Shown one piece after another: positions 8,540-16,547 of a DNA stretch of 64,000 nt (the first letter of the stretch is position 1; every line of letters begins with the position of its first letter). Source of the stretch: Hymenobacter siberiensis (GTDB lineage: Bacteria; Bacteroidota; Bacteroidia; Cytophagales; Hymenobacteraceae); assembly GCF_018967845.1 (NCBI RefSeq), contig NZ_JAHLZZ010000001.1, positions 2,294,001 through 2,358,000 of the forward strand, given 5' to 3'. The notes under the pieces are model-generated. The model saw only the letters and a list, made by a program, of their open reading frames with translations, was not told the DNA's origin and did no database searches. The translations under genes and the position numbers were made by a program.

Positions 8540-9058
8540 ATGACAACAAAAAACAAAGCCGTTTTTCTGGACCGCGACGGCGTGCTGAACAAGGAAATGG
8601 GTACCTACGTCTGGGAGCCCGAAAAATTCATCATCTGCCCCGGCGTGCCCGAAAGCTTGGCCCGTCTCAAAGCCGCTGGCTACCACCTCATAGTAGTCAC
8701 CAACCAGGCCGGAATCGCTAAAAAGCTTTACACCGCCACCGAAGTCCGCGCCTGCCACGCCAAGCTGCAAGCCGCCTGCGGCGGCATCATCGACGCGCTG
8801 TATTTCAGCGATGCGCACCCCAGTGTAAGCGAATCCATCCTGCGCAAGCCTGGCTCGGCCATGCTGGAAAAGGCCGTGGCGCGGTTTAAACTTGATGTGG
8901 CGCAGTGCTGGATAGTGGGCGACCGACTGCGTGATATGCAGGCTGGGGCCAACATCGGTGTGCGCGGGGTACTGGTAGGGGAGCAGGAAAACGCGGAAGG
9001 GTTTGCGCCACACGTTGCCGACCTGCGGGCGGCTACGTCAGTTATCTTAGGACAATGA
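8540..9058 (+). CDS. HAD-IIIA phosphatase, GmhB/HisB-N-like
   Basis: The 172-residue protein is a HAD phosphatase of the family that includes D-glycero-manno-heptose 1,7-bisphosphate phosphatase. The motifs are in order: FLDRDGVLN (catalytic Asp 11 and Asp 13), VVTNQAGI, RKPGSAML and IVGDRLRDMQAG. Length fits GmhB (about 170-190 aa). In GmhB a Zn loop usually has the form CxHxnCxC. Here the equivalent segment FSDAHPSVSES has no cysteine, so the zinc site appears lost and substrate specificity may differ. It overlaps the next gene by 4 bp (ATGA), so the two are probably co-transcribed and translationally coupled. Confidence 0.75.
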   Translation: MTTKNKAVFLDRDGVLNKEMGTYVWEPEKFIICPGVPESLARLKAAGYHLIVVTNQAGIAKKLYTATEVRACHAKLQAACGGIIDALYFSDAHPSVSESILRKPGSAMLEKAVARFKLDVAQCWIVGDRLRDMQAGANIGVRGVLVGEQENAEGFAPHVADLRAATSVILGQ

Positions 9059-9465
9059 GCAAGGAAGAAAAGCCGGGTTGGATAGCCAAAAACCGCAATA
9101 CCGTGTTCTTGATGGTATGCGTCATCATCGGGCAGCTGATTTTTTATTTTAACACCACCGCCAACAGCAAGCGCGAAATTGAACGCTACAAAGCCCTGCA
9201 GCTAGCCGGCCGCGTGGATAAAATCCTGTCTAATTCCCGGGGCATTCAAAAGGTGAGGCTGGCTACCGGCGAAACCCCGGCGCTGGGCCTGACGGCTGCC
9301 GGTCAGCAATACATTCATGTCGGCGATTCGGTGGTGAAGACGGCGGGCAGCGACAGTATCACCTTGTACCGTCGGTTTCCGGCTTATACCGAGGTGTCGG
9401 TTTTCGGGCCGAACGCGGCCGATGACACGGGGCTTATCAGGCGGTACCAAATCAAAAAGCCATAG
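9055..9465 (+). CDS. Unknown single-TM protein downstream of the HAD phosphatase
   Basis: I do not recognise this 136-residue protein. It has a short charged N-terminus (MSKEEKPGW), one TM helix (about residues 16-32, VFLMVCVIIGQLIFYF), and then a probable extracytoplasmic domain of about 100 residues rich in beta-forming sequence. The topology suggests an N-in signal anchor. Its start overlaps the preceding stop in ATGA, so it is in an operon with the phosphatase. A REP-like palindrome and a strong terminator follow. No cysteine or catalytic motif is evident. Confidence 0.7.
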   Translation: MSKEEKPGWIAKNRNTVFLMVCVIIGQLIFYFNTTANSKREIERYKALQLAGRVDKILSNSRGIQKVRLATGETPALGLTAAGQQYIHVGDSVVKTAGSDSITLYRRFPAYTEVSVFGPNAADDTGLIRRYQIKKP

Positions 9466-9477
9466 AAGATTCTTTCA

Positions 9478-9587
9478 ACGTCATGCCGAGCGCAGGCGAG
9501 GCATCTTGCTCGGGGTAGTAATCAAGGCCATCAGACGATTGAGTTACTGATGCACGCGAGATGCCTCGGCTGCGTTCGGCATGACGT
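9478..9587. repeat. REP-like palindromic repeat, family A copy 1
   Basis: A 110-bp imperfect inverted repeat begins CGTCATGCCGAGCG and ends with the complementary TTCGGCATGACG. The inner arms contain GAGGCATCT/AGATGCCTC. It belongs to the same family as elements near 21.4, 25.6, 26.6 and 38.97 kb. Confidence 0.75.
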
Positions 9588-9589
9588 AA

Positions 9590-9631
9590 TAAAAAAGGCC
9601 GGCTTCCCACGCGGGAAGCCGGCCTTTTTAC
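9590..9631. terminator. Rho-independent terminator, bidirectional
   Basis: The stem GGCCGGCTTCCC/GGGAAGCCGGCC around a short ACGC loop is flanked by an A-run on the left and a T-run on the right. It can end both the plus-strand operon and the minus-strand lipoprotein gene. Confidence 0.8.
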
Positions 9632-9647
9632 CTCAAATTCAAAAGCA

Positions 9648-9812
9648 CTACTGGCGCGCCGCGGGCGTAGCCGTGCTGGCCGTACTGGCCGTGATGGGCG
9701 AGGAAACGCGGTTGGCTTCCTTGGTGCTGCTGTAGGCGGGGCACTTCTGGCGGTTGCAGGCGCCCAGGGAGAGGGCCGCAAAGCCGGCGGCGAGCAGAAC
9801 GTACTTTTTCAT
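9648..9812 (-). CDS. Small lipoprotein, 54 aa
   Basis: The product begins MKKYVLLAAGFAALSLGACN, a clear signal peptide with a lipobox whose Cys 19 would be lipidated. About 35 polar residues rich in Ser, Thr and Ala follow, with one further cysteine (NRQKCPAYSS). Tiny lipoproteins of this shape are common in Cytophagales, and their role is unknown. The start is supported by a perfect -7 element 40 bp upstream and by the terminator hairpin directly after the stop. It lies in an otherwise empty stretch before the speA 3' end. Confidence 0.7.
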   Translation of the reverse strand: MKKYVLLAAGFAALSLGACNRQKCPAYSSTKEANRVSSPITASTASTATPAARQ

Positions 9813-9852
9813 AATAATATAAAAACGGGTGAGGGGTTGCGGGGTTGGGCTT

Positions 9853-9860
9853 CAAAGATA
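9853..9860 (-). promoter_or_regulatory. -7 element of the 54-aa lipoprotein gene
   Basis: Minus strand TATCTTTG matches TAnnTTTG, 40 bp before ATG 9812. Confidence 0.5.
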
Positions 9861-9908
9861 AGCAGCCAGCCTAATATATCGCTGCAATTCCCTAACGCTA
9901 AAATTGAA

Positions 9909-11306
9909 TTATTCGTACCCGAGGATGCGCATCATGCTGCTGGCTTCCTGCTGGGGCGCAAACACGATATCGGTGAGGGTGCCATCGGCGGCGCGGTCGA
10001 GGATGATGTGCTGGGGGGCGGGGATGAGGCAGTGCTTGATGCCGCCGTAGCCGCTGAGGCTCTCCTGATACGCGCCGGTGTGGAAGAAGCCGACGTAGAG
10101 CGGCTGCGCATCGGCGGGCTTGCGTTCGGGCAGGAAAGTCTGGTAGATGTGCTTCTCGGAGTTGTAGTAGTCCTGCGAGTCGCAGGTGAGGCCGCCGAGC
10201 TGAATTTTCTTGTAAGACTTCTCCCAGCCGTTGAGGGCCAGCATGATGAAGCGCTGGTTGAGGGCCCAGGTGTCGGGTAGGTTGGTGATGAACGAGCCGT
10301 CAATCATGTACCAGAGCTCCTTGTCGTTCTGCAGTTTCTCGTCGAGAATGCTGTAAATCGTGGCCCCGCTTTCGCCCACCGTGAATATGCCGAACTCGGT
10401 GAAAATGTTGGGCTCGGGCACGCCTTCCTGGGCGCAGATGCGCTGGATGGTGCGCAGGATTTCAGCCACCATGTAGGGGTAGTCGTAGTCGGGCTGGATG
10501 CTGGTTTGGATGGGCAGGCCGCCGCCGATGTCGATGGAATTGAGGGTGGGGCACACCTTGCGCAGCTCGCAGTACTTGTGCACGAAGCGGCTCAGTTCGG
10601 ACCAGTAATAGGACGTGTCCTTGATGCCCGTGCTGATGAAGTAGTGCAGCATGGTGAGCGTGAAGCGTGGGTCGTCCTTGATGCGCTGCTCGTAGATGGG
10701 GATGGCGTCGGCGTAGCGGATGCCCAGGCGCGAGGTGTAGAACTGGAAGCGCGGCTCTTCGTCGGAGGCCAGGCGCATGCCCAGGTTCACGTTTTCGCGC
10801 ACGTGGTCGTGGTAGTATTCGATTTCGTTGGGCGAATCGATGATGGGCATGCAGTTCACGAACCCGTCGTTGATGAGGTCGGCGATTTCCTTCTTGTAAG
10901 CCTCAGGTTTAAAGCCGTTGCAGATGATGTGCTTCTGTTTATCAACCTTGCCCTGGGCGTGCAGGTTGCGGATGATGCTGATGTCGAACCACGACGAGGT
11001 TTCGAGGTCAACGTCGTTTTTCAACGCCTCTTCGAGTACGAAGCGGAAGTGCGACGACTTGGTGCAGTAGGCGTAGGAATAGGTGCCGGTGTAGCCGGTT
11101 TCGGCGATGCCGTCGGCAAACCATTGCTTGGCCCGCTGAATCTGGGAGGTGATTTTGGGTAGGTAGGTGAGGCGCATCGGGGTACCGTACTTTTCCACGA
11201 GGGCCATCAGGTCGATATCGTGGAAGCGCAGCTTGTGGTCCTGAACGGTAAAGTCGGCCGTGGGAAAATCGAAGGTTTGAGAGATGAGGTCGTGGTACGT
11301 ATCCAT
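9909..11306 (-). CDS. speA: Biosynthetic arginine decarboxylase (group IV decarboxylase fold)
   Basis: This PLP enzyme should convert arginine to agmatine, the entry to polyamine synthesis. The 465-residue protein has an alanine-racemase-like TIM barrel. SYAYCTKSSHF holds the PLP-binding Lys (near residue 80), NSIDIGGGLPI binds the PLP phosphate, and LGGLTCDSQDYY carries the active-site Cys contributed across the dimer. It is shorter than E. coli SpeA (about 630 aa) because the inserted helical domain is missing, which is usual in Bacteroidota. ATG 11306 is chosen because the -7 element lies 48 bp upstream. It is divergent from an arginase gene, so two arginine-consuming enzymes are side by side. 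Confidence 0.88.
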   Translation of the reverse strand: MDTYHDLISQTFDFPTADFTVQDHKLRFHDIDLMALVEKYGTPMRLTYLPKITSQIQRAKQWFADGIAETGYTGTYSYAYCTKSSHFRFVLEEALKNDVDLETSSWFDISIIRNLHAQGKVDKQKHIICNGFKPEAYKKEIADLINDGFVNCMPIIDSPNEIEYYHDHVRENVNLGMRLASDEEPRFQFYTSRLGIRYADAIPIYEQRIKDDPRFTLTMLHYFISTGIKDTSYYWSELSRFVHKYCELRKVCPTLNSIDIGGGLPIQTSIQPDYDYPYMVAEILRTIQRICAQEGVPEPNIFTEFGIFTVGESGATIYSILDEKLQNDKELWYMIDGSFITNLPDTWALNQRFIMLALNGWEKSYKKIQLGGLTCDSQDYYNSEKHIYQTFLPERKPADAQPLYVGFFHTGAYQESLSGYGGIKHCLIPAPQHIILDRAADGTLTDIVFAPQQEASSMMRILGYE

Positions 11307-11354
11307 TCGGGTTTTGAAAACGGCGAAAAAGCCCGACCTTTGCGGCGGGCCGTA

Positions 11355-11362
11355 CAAAAGTA
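11355..11362 (-). promoter_or_regulatory. -7 element of speA
   Basis: Minus strand TACTTTTG matches TAnnTTTG, giving a predicted leader of about 42 nt before ATG 11306. Confidence 0.55.
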
Positions 11363-11492
11363 CCGCCGGGGTCAGGATAACGGCTGGGAACCGATTGTTG
11401 TTCTCCCGCTACCCGGCCTCGCATCGTGACGATGGAATATTAGCGACTTGGCTACGGCAGATTCTTCTACCGCAAGGCAGCGTTTTAATTAA

Positions 11493-11586
11493 TTTTGAAT
11501 TAAGAATTAACAATTAAGAATTAGCAGTTGCTGCCCTGGGTGCTCTCCTAATTTTTAATTCTTAATTGTTAATTCTTAATTCAAAA
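11493..11586. repeat. AT-rich inverted repeat with perfect 31-bp arms
   Basis: The arms 11493-11523 and 11556-11586 are perfect reverse complements built of TTAA and GAATTAAG-like words, with a 32-bp loop. It fills the speA/arginase spacer (11307-11627), which otherwise holds only the speA promoter. It is one of several 31-33 bp-armed elements in this window. Confidence 0.8.
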
Positions 11587-11627
11587 AACGGTGCCGCCAA
11601 CCTGCTTACTCAAATTCCCACCCTCCG

Positions 11628-12602
11628 ATGAAACGCATTAAATTACTGGAAGTCCGCTCCGAGCTGGGGGCGGGTACCCGCGGGGCCGGCATGGGCCCCG
11701 ACGCCCTGCGCGTGGCCTGCCACAACAAAGGTTCCGACTATTTCCGGCGCTTCAACACGGTGGTGGTGCCCGATTTGAACCACGTGTTGTTCGACAAAAC
11801 GCCCTTCCCGTTCGCCAAGCACATCGACGCCATTTATACCGTGCAGAAGGGCATTGCCGCCGCCGTGGAGCAGACGCTGCGCTTCGGCGAGTTCCCGCTG
11901 GTGCTGGCCGGCGACCACAGCAGCGCCAACGCCACCATTGCCGGCATCAAGGCTGCGTACCCGACCAAAACGCTGGGCGTAATCTGGATTGATGCCCACG
12001 CCGACCTGCACTCGCCCTACACCACGCCGAGCGGCAATGTGCACGGCATGCCCCTGGCCGCCGCCCTGGGCGTGGATAACCTGGCCCACCAGCGCAACAT
12101 CCCCGACGCGGAAACGGAATTCTTTTGGCGGCGGCTGCAAAACCTGGGCGAGCCCGGCCCCAAGCTGCTGCCCGAGCACCTGGTGTACGTGGTGGTGCGC
12201 GACACCGAGGAGCAGGAAGACGCCCTCATCGAAGAGTTGGGCATCAAGTGGATTCGGCTGCCCGAAATAAAGGAAAAAGGCTCGCGCCGCCTCACCCGCG
12301 AGATTTACGAGCACCTGCGCTTCTGCGACATGGTGTACATTTCCTTCGATGTCGATAGCCTCGATTCGAGCTTCAGCATGGGCACCGGCACGCCCGTGGA
12401 GGACGGCCTCTACCTCTCCGAAGCCGAAAACCTTTGCCAGGACCTGCTGGAAAACGAGCGGGTGGTGTGCTTCGAGATGGTCGAAATAAACCCCACGCTG
12501 GACAATGGAAATACGATGGCGAAGAATGCCTTCAACATTCTGGAAAAGGCGACGGATGCCATTGAGCGCCGGCTGCGGCTGGAGGAAGTGGTGAGCAGGT
12601 AA
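11628..12602 (+). CDS. rocF: Arginase
   Basis: The enzyme hydrolyses arginine to ornithine and urea with a binuclear Mn centre. The 324-residue protein shows the ureohydrolase metal motifs in order: LAGDHSSANAT (about residue 93), IDAHADLHSP (about 121) and SFDVDSLDSSFS (about 241). SGNVHGMPLA between them is the arginase-type substrate loop, where agmatinases have other sequence, so arginase is favoured over agmatinase. Length is typical. It is divergent from speA. The spacer contains a long AT-rich inverted repeat rather than an obvious operator. No TAnnTTTG element is clear for this gene. Confidence 0.85.
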   Translation: MKRIKLLEVRSELGAGTRGAGMGPDALRVACHNKGSDYFRRFNTVVVPDLNHVLFDKTPFPFAKHIDAIYTVQKGIAAAVEQTLRFGEFPLVLAGDHSSANATIAGIKAAYPTKTLGVIWIDAHADLHSPYTTPSGNVHGMPLAAALGVDNLAHQRNIPDAETEFFWRRLQNLGEPGPKLLPEHLVYVVVRDTEEQEDALIEELGIKWIRLPEIKEKGSRRLTREIYEHLRFCDMVYISFDVDSLDSSFSMGTGTPVEDGLYLSEAENLCQDLLENERVVCFEMVEINPTLDNGNTMAKNAFNILEKATDAIERRLRLEEVVSR

Positions 12603-12638
12603 CGGCGTGGCCGTGAGGACGCACCGCCGCCCGGTAGC

Positions 12639-13001
12639 TCAGGCCGCCGATGGGGCCGGTGCCACGTCCGCAGGGTAGTTGCGCGTATAGTGCATGGCAC
12701 CCCAGGCATAGAGCGCGTCGAGCACGGGCTGCAAGGTTTGGCCGTAGTCGCTCAGGCGGTACTCGACCCGTGGGGGTACTTCGGCATACACCTGCCGCAG
12801 GATGATGCCGTCCTTTTCCAGCTCCTTTAGCTGCTGGGTGAGCACCTTCTGCGACACGCCCACGGCCCGCTGCAGCTCGCCGAAGCGCATGGTGCGGTCG
12901 CGCAGGTGCAGCAGGATGCTTGTCTTCCACTTGCCGCCCACCATCGCCACGCTGGCCCCAATGGCGCAATTCCAGATTTTCTTCGAGACAGAGGGTTCCA
13001 T
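12639..13001 (-). CDS. HxlR family transcriptional regulator
   Basis: This 120-residue winged-helix repressor or activator belongs to the HxlR/YodB/CatR family, which often senses quinones, diamide or electrophiles. The family core is clear: VGGKWKTSILLHLRDRTMRF, then GVSQKVLTQQLKELEKDG as the recognition helix, and the wing VYAEVPPRVEYRLSDYG. One cysteine is at residue 11 (IWNCAIG), near the N-terminal position of the redox Cys in YodB. ATG 13001 is chosen because the HxlR fold starts there. It is divergent from a nitroreductase, the usual arrangement of regulator and target. Its predicted -7 element lies inside a candidate operator. Confidence 0.88.
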   Translation of the reverse strand: MEPSVSKKIWNCAIGASVAMVGGKWKTSILLHLRDRTMRFGELQRAVGVSQKVLTQQLKELEKDGIILRQVYAEVPPRVEYRLSDYGQTLQPVLDALYAWGAMHYTRNYPADVAPAPSAA

Positions 13002-13058
13002 AAGCGGTTGGTTATCAGCAATAGTATCTGGGAGGAAACAGCCTGACAAAAAGGTGCC

Positions 13059-13073
13059 TACTTGACAAATGTA
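13059..13073. promoter_or_regulatory. Candidate HxlR-type operator overlapping the hxlR -7 element
   Basis: The 15-bp site TACTTGACAAATGTA has the TACT-N8-GTA form of YodB/CatR-type boxes. Its right part, read on the minus strand, is TACATTTG (13066-13073), a perfect -7 for the regulator gene. Its left part contains TTGACA, 21 bp before CACCTTTG (13086-13093), the likely -7 of the nitroreductase gene. One bound dimer could therefore block both promoters. Confidence 0.5.
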
Positions 13074-13169
13074 CTCCAATGGGCGCACCTTTGCAGCGTT
13101 ATTCCCACGGGCCAGGTGCCCCGGCCCCGCGTAAGCCGCCGGGCACCCGCCCATTTATTCCCCATCAGC

Positions 13170-13865
13170 ATGAGCTTACTCGATGATTTGAACTGGCGCT
13201 ACGCCACCAAAAAGATGAACGGCACGAAGGTTTCGCCGGAAAAAGTAGATTACATCCTGGAAGCAGCCCGGCTCGCCCCGTCGTCGTCGGGCTTGCAGCA
13301 GTACAAGGTGATTGTGATTTCGGACCCGGCCCTGCTGGAAAAAATCAAGGGTCTGTCCTACAACCAAAGCCAGGTTACGGACTGCTCGCACCTGCTGGTG
13401 TTCGTGGCCTGGGACGGCTACACCGACGAGCGGGTGAGCACCGTATTCAACTACACGATGGATGAGCGCGGCCTGCCCCACAGCACCATGGATGCCTACA
13501 AAACCAACCTGCTGGGCATGCTGAACGCGGCCACCCCCGAGTGGCAGGCCCACCACGCGGCCAAGCAGAGCTACATTGCCCTGGGCCTGGCCATGGCCGC
13601 CGCCGCCGAGCAGCGCGTGGATGCCACCCCGATGGAAGGCTTCCTGGCCGACAAGCTGGACGAACTGCTCCAACTGTCCGGTACCGGCTACAAAAGCGCC
13701 GTGCTGCTGCCCCTGGGCTACCGCGAGGAGGCCAACGACTGGCTGGTGAACATGAAAAAAGTGCGGACCCCCAAGGCGGAATTCGTCACGGAAATGACGC
13801 TGGCCGACGCGGCCGACATCGAGGTGGAGCCGATGCTAAGCCTGACCGGCGACACGGAAAACTAA
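13170..13865 (+). CDS. NAD(P)H-dependent nitroreductase family oxidoreductase (NfsB-like)
   Basis: This FMN flavoprotein is predicted to reduce nitro-compounds or quinones using NAD(P)H. The 231-residue protein begins MSLLDDLNWRYATKKMNG. The FMN-binding AARLAPSSSGLQQYKVIVIS lies near residue 32, and LSGTGYKSAVLLPLGYRE near the C-terminus is typical of the NfsB group. ATG 13170 was selected by the family N-terminus, which excludes the upstream in-frame TTG at 13062. It is divergent from the HxlR gene and followed by a strong terminator, so it forms a one-gene operon likely controlled by HxlR. Confidence 0.88.
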   Translation: MSLLDDLNWRYATKKMNGTKVSPEKVDYILEAARLAPSSSGLQQYKVIVISDPALLEKIKGLSYNQSQVTDCSHLLVFVAWDGYTDERVSTVFNYTMDERGLPHSTMDAYKTNLLGMLNAATPEWQAHHAAKQSYIALGLAMAAAAEQRVDATPMEGFLADKLDELLQLSGTGYKSAVLLPLGYREEANDWLVNMKKVRTPKAEFVTEMTLADAADIEVEPMLSLTGDTEN

Positions 13866-13887
13866 GCCCACGGGCCATCCTGAACGG

Positions 13888-13928
13888 CAGCGGCCGGCTA
13901 TATCGTTAGCCGGCCGCTGTTGTTTTTA
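13888..13928 (+). terminator. Rho-independent terminator after nitroreductase
   Basis: A perfect 13-bp stem, CAGCGGCCGGCTA/TAGCCGGCCGCTG, with a 6-nt loop is followed by TTGTTTTT. Confidence 0.85.
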
Positions 13929-13956
13929 GGGGGAAGCTGTTTTAGGGAGATGCGGG

Positions 13957-14076
13957 GTGGAGGACGTGGGTTTCGGCTTGTATGCGGTTTGGGAGCGTTT
14001 CCAGGGCTACACCAGGCTCATCATCCTCGGCCAGGGCGTCCCCACCCGCACTCCGACCGGTAAGCCCGCCACCTAA
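13957..14076 (+). other. Possible 39-aa gene remnant
   Basis: A short reading frame from GTG 13957 encodes residues such as VEDVGFGLYAVWERF and ends GKPAT at TAA 14076. It has normal high-GC codon use, unlike the AT-rich gene that follows. It has no clear promoter and I recognise no family. It could be the 3' end of a gene whose front was lost when the AT-rich islet arrived. The rest of 13929-14137 shows nothing convincing. Confidence 0.2.
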
Positions 14077-14444
14077 GCCGCTGGGGAAATAGAAAGGCCC
14101 GCTAGTAGCTGGGCGGGGATTCTTTTGTGGCTTGATGCTATTCAGGAGGCGGAATACGCTCTAAAATATTATCTACTCTTTCGTTCACTTTGAATGCCGC
14201 AACAAGCAGGTCATAAATACCATAAATACTCAGGCAGAAAACAGAAAACTTTATAGCGCTTAGTATTCGTGACTTGGAATACCAAATATCAGGATTTACG
14301 CTAATGAATGGTAAGTCGATAACTTCCCATAACATTAATATTGCGACGAGTAGGAATGATGAAAATAAAAAAAATAGTATGTCAGATAGTTCGTCATTTA
14401 ACCCATTCATACGCACAAGCGTTTCCTTCTTCTCTTGTATAGTA

Positions 14445-15423
14445 GACTTGTTGCGAGCTATTAATCACAGATTTAAGCTGAAATTCCACAAGCCCGCACA
14501 CACTCCCAGCACGTCATTGTACAGGTTCAAATTATGCAAACGTAATCGGTCTTCCAAAATTCGATAACGTTTCAATCCGCCAATGCTATGCTCTACGGTA
14601 ATTCGTTCACTTGCTTGTTTTGTATTTATTTCTCGTTGTTCATCGGTGAGTTCTTTCCCTTTCGGCTTTTTGATAGGAATAAAAACTTTCCGGCAAACGT
14701 AGTCTTTCGCGAAGCCCAAAAACCCCAGGTCCAACCGCACCTTGAACTTTTTAAACCACTCTTTATCAACTGGTAAAATGCTTTTTAGCACACTGTAGTC
14801 GTGGTGTCTTCCGCCGTAACAACGGCTGATAAAACCAATCCAGCGAATGGTCGTTGAAATAACTATCTCTTTTACGGCGTGTATTTTTTTTTACCGCTAT
14901 AGTAGTCTTTTTGCATCTCTTTATTTCCTGGTCGTTGCTTGCGTTGCTCTGTTCCATCGACCAATAACGTCTCGTGTTCCTGAAAATAGGCTTCAAATTC
15001 GGCCACTGTCGCAAATTCCCGCTTTGGCGCATGCCCGGTTTGCTCCAGCGCTTCTTGGAGCACCGTAATGCCTAATTCCTGGTTGCGTTTCGCGTTGGAA
15101 CCGTCCATCCCACTGACCAATCCCAACAAATCATACGTCAAGTTTGCTTTGAAGCTGAATAGGGTGAAAAGCAGTAATTCTTCTTCTGTTTTAAGGGCTA
15201 CTTCATACGGCGCAAAAGCCCCACGTTCAATCATATCTGTTCCATTTAACCGAAAATACGCCTGCTTAAAATGCGCCAAAAGCTGCGCAAAACGCTCCGC
15301 CGTGAGTCCCGTGGCAGCACGCCATTTACGCGAAGTAGTGAGGTTTTTTACGGAAAAGTTCATGTTCTAAATTTAAGTACAGTTTGTCGAAAATTCCGCA
15401 CTTCACTCACTTCGCAACAAGTC
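14445..15423 (-). mobile_element. IS5-family insertion sequence, 979 bp, copy 1
   Basis: The element starts and ends with the inverted repeat GACTTGTTGCGA (one inner mismatch) and is flanked by TA (14443-14444 and 15424-15425). It appears identical in length and in both reading frames to the copy at 49900-50878, in the opposite orientation, so transposition was recent. It splits a membrane protein gene whose frame is restored by its removal. Confidence 0.93.
14465..15363 (-). CDS. IS5-family transposase made by -1 frameshift (copy 1)
   Basis: OrfA runs from ATG 15363 to 14872 (163 aa) and carries an N-terminal HTH-like region and the first catalytic Asp in TLLVDGTEQ. A run of nine A on the coding strand directly before the end of orfA lets ribosomes slip -1 into orfB, which ends at 14465. 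The fused protein of about 299 aa has the second Asp in GGRHHDYSVLK and the Glu in RITVEHSIGGLKRY, completing a DDE triad. The HHDYSV and EHSIG-KRY signatures are of the DDE_Tnp_4-type IS5 transposases. No stop or indel damage is seen, so it should be active. Confidence 0.88.
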
Positions 15424-15642
15424 TAGTGTAGTCAGGGGCTGAGAGCACACGTTGTCGGCCTTTATCTACAAGCGTCATCACAAAAGTTACAACGGAAAAA
15501 GCAAATCCAAGAAATATTCCTATGTAACTTAAAAGAAATTCACTCTCGGCAAATTTTACATGAGGTACTTTAATTAAATAGAATAGCAATAGCATCACTA
15601 CTGTTCCTATTGCTATATATCCCAAGCTTTGTAATATCTTTT

Positions 15643-16515
15643 TCACGACGCTGTGGGAGAATTATTGTTAAGGGTGTCAGTATTATTAAGGTTGTCAATC
15701 CTGATAATTTCATCTTCTAGCAGCGTAGGGTTGATTTTTGAAGGTTCTTCAGGCATTTCTAAACTCTTAGGACGTGTGCTGCTTCCGATTTTTAGTAAGT
15801 GACCTGTTCTATCTCGTAGCTTGATAATGAAATCGCCTGCTCCTGAAGAAATAGTTTGGAAGAGATTTTCGAATTGTTCGCGTGGAATACGCAATGCACC
15901 TAATTTATTTAAAATTACTAACTTGAATTTTGTGAAATTTGTTTCTTCATATGCTTCTCGAATATCGATATTGCTGCGAAATCTAGAGCCAAAGAAGTTA
16001 GGTGGGTCAATGTCGACTACAAGTGAATAAATTTCCTGTGCTTCCTCAATCTCTGACCAAATATCTTCTGAGTTACTAATTGCCTCTATTGCGACAGTAA
16101 CTCGTTGCCTAATCAGTGCTTTTCTAATTATGTCTTCGATTCTACTAACAATAGAATCTATGTCACGAAATGCGCTAGGTTTTTCTTGAACTAAAATTAT
16201 TTGCCGAGAAATGTCTAATATGAAGTAGCTATAAGGATATACTGTGTCTGGTTGATTAGTAACTCCGTGCTCACCTACTTTAGGCTCCAGTACAATGTCC
16301 TCACGAGCAATTTGTATTGCATGAGTACCATCATTGATTTTAAGGTGATAATAAGCTAAGTATAAATTGCCTTTTGCCTGAAATCGAAATGGGTAGTTGC
16401 GTTCTATAACTTGAACAGCAAGTTCCAATAACTGTCTCTTTGTTCTTTGTTGCTCAAATGCATTCAGTTGAGCCGGTTGGGAGAGTAGAATCCTAAAAGC
16501 GAAATATTTTGCCAT
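15643..16515 (-). CDS. Unrecognised 290-aa soluble protein, first gene of AT-rich two-gene module
   Basis: I do not recognise this protein. It begins MAKYFAFRILLSQPAQ and shows an N-terminal alpha/beta region (about 1-115) including SYFILDISRQIILVQE. A helical middle with the acidic stretch NSEDIWSEIEEAQEIYSLVV follows, then a region with ILNKLGALRIPREQFENLF, and a low-complexity Asn/Thr-rich tail. No signal peptide or TM is seen. The coding sequence is clearly richer in A and T than the surrounding genome. ATG 16515 is preferred because a perfect -7 element lies 24 bp upstream, which puts a longer upstream reading frame into the promoter. The stop overlaps the GTG of the 4-TM gene, so the two proteins probably work together. 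Confidence 0.75.
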   Translation of the reverse strand: MAKYFAFRILLSQPAQLNAFEQQRTKRQLLELAVQVIERNYPFRFQAKGNLYLAYYHLKINDGTHAIQIAREDIVLEPKVGEHGVTNQPDTVYPYSYFILDISRQIILVQEKPSAFRDIDSIVSRIEDIIRKALIRQRVTVAIEAISNSEDIWSEIEEAQEIYSLVVDIDPPNFFGSRFRSNIDIREAYEETNFTKFKLVILNKLGALRIPREQFENLFQTISSGAGDFIIKLRDRTGHLLKIGSSTRPKSLEMPEEPSKINPTLLEDEIIRIDNLNNTDTLNNNSPTAS

Positions 16516-16539
16516 ATTGGTAGATGAAAAGGGTTGAGT

Positions 16540-16547
16540 CAAAACTA
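16540..16547 (-). promoter_or_regulatory. -7 element of the AT-rich two-gene module
   Basis: Minus strand TAGTTTTG matches TAnnTTTG, 24 bp before ATG 16515. Confidence 0.45.

Larger units (their letters stand above)
14138..15646 (-). pseudogene. 4-TM membrane protein gene interrupted by IS5-family element
   Basis: The 5' part (15424-15646, GTG start) and 3' part (14138-14444) are separated by a 979-bp IS. Removing the IS and one copy of the TA duplication joins them exactly in frame across PDYT/TIQEKKE. This gives a 175-residue protein with four hydrophobic segments (about 8-27, 38-60, 97-117 and 138-158). In the present state the 5' part reads a few codons into the IS and stops at 15407. 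The start overlaps the stop of the upstream 290-aa gene in GTGA, so the two formed a coupled operon. Both are AT-rich compared with neighbours, which suggests transfer. No family is recognised. The soluble-plus-4-TM layout recalls some phage-defence pairs, but that is layout only. Confidence 0.8.

Noticed and set aside
12639..13154. Longer HxlR protein starting at 13154
   Set aside because: The extra 51 residues cover the divergent promoter/operator and show no HxlR homology.
14138..14416. Independent small two-TM gene at the IS edge
   Set aside because: It is the 3' half of the gene cut by the IS. The reading frame joins perfectly with 15424-15646 after removing the IS and one TA.
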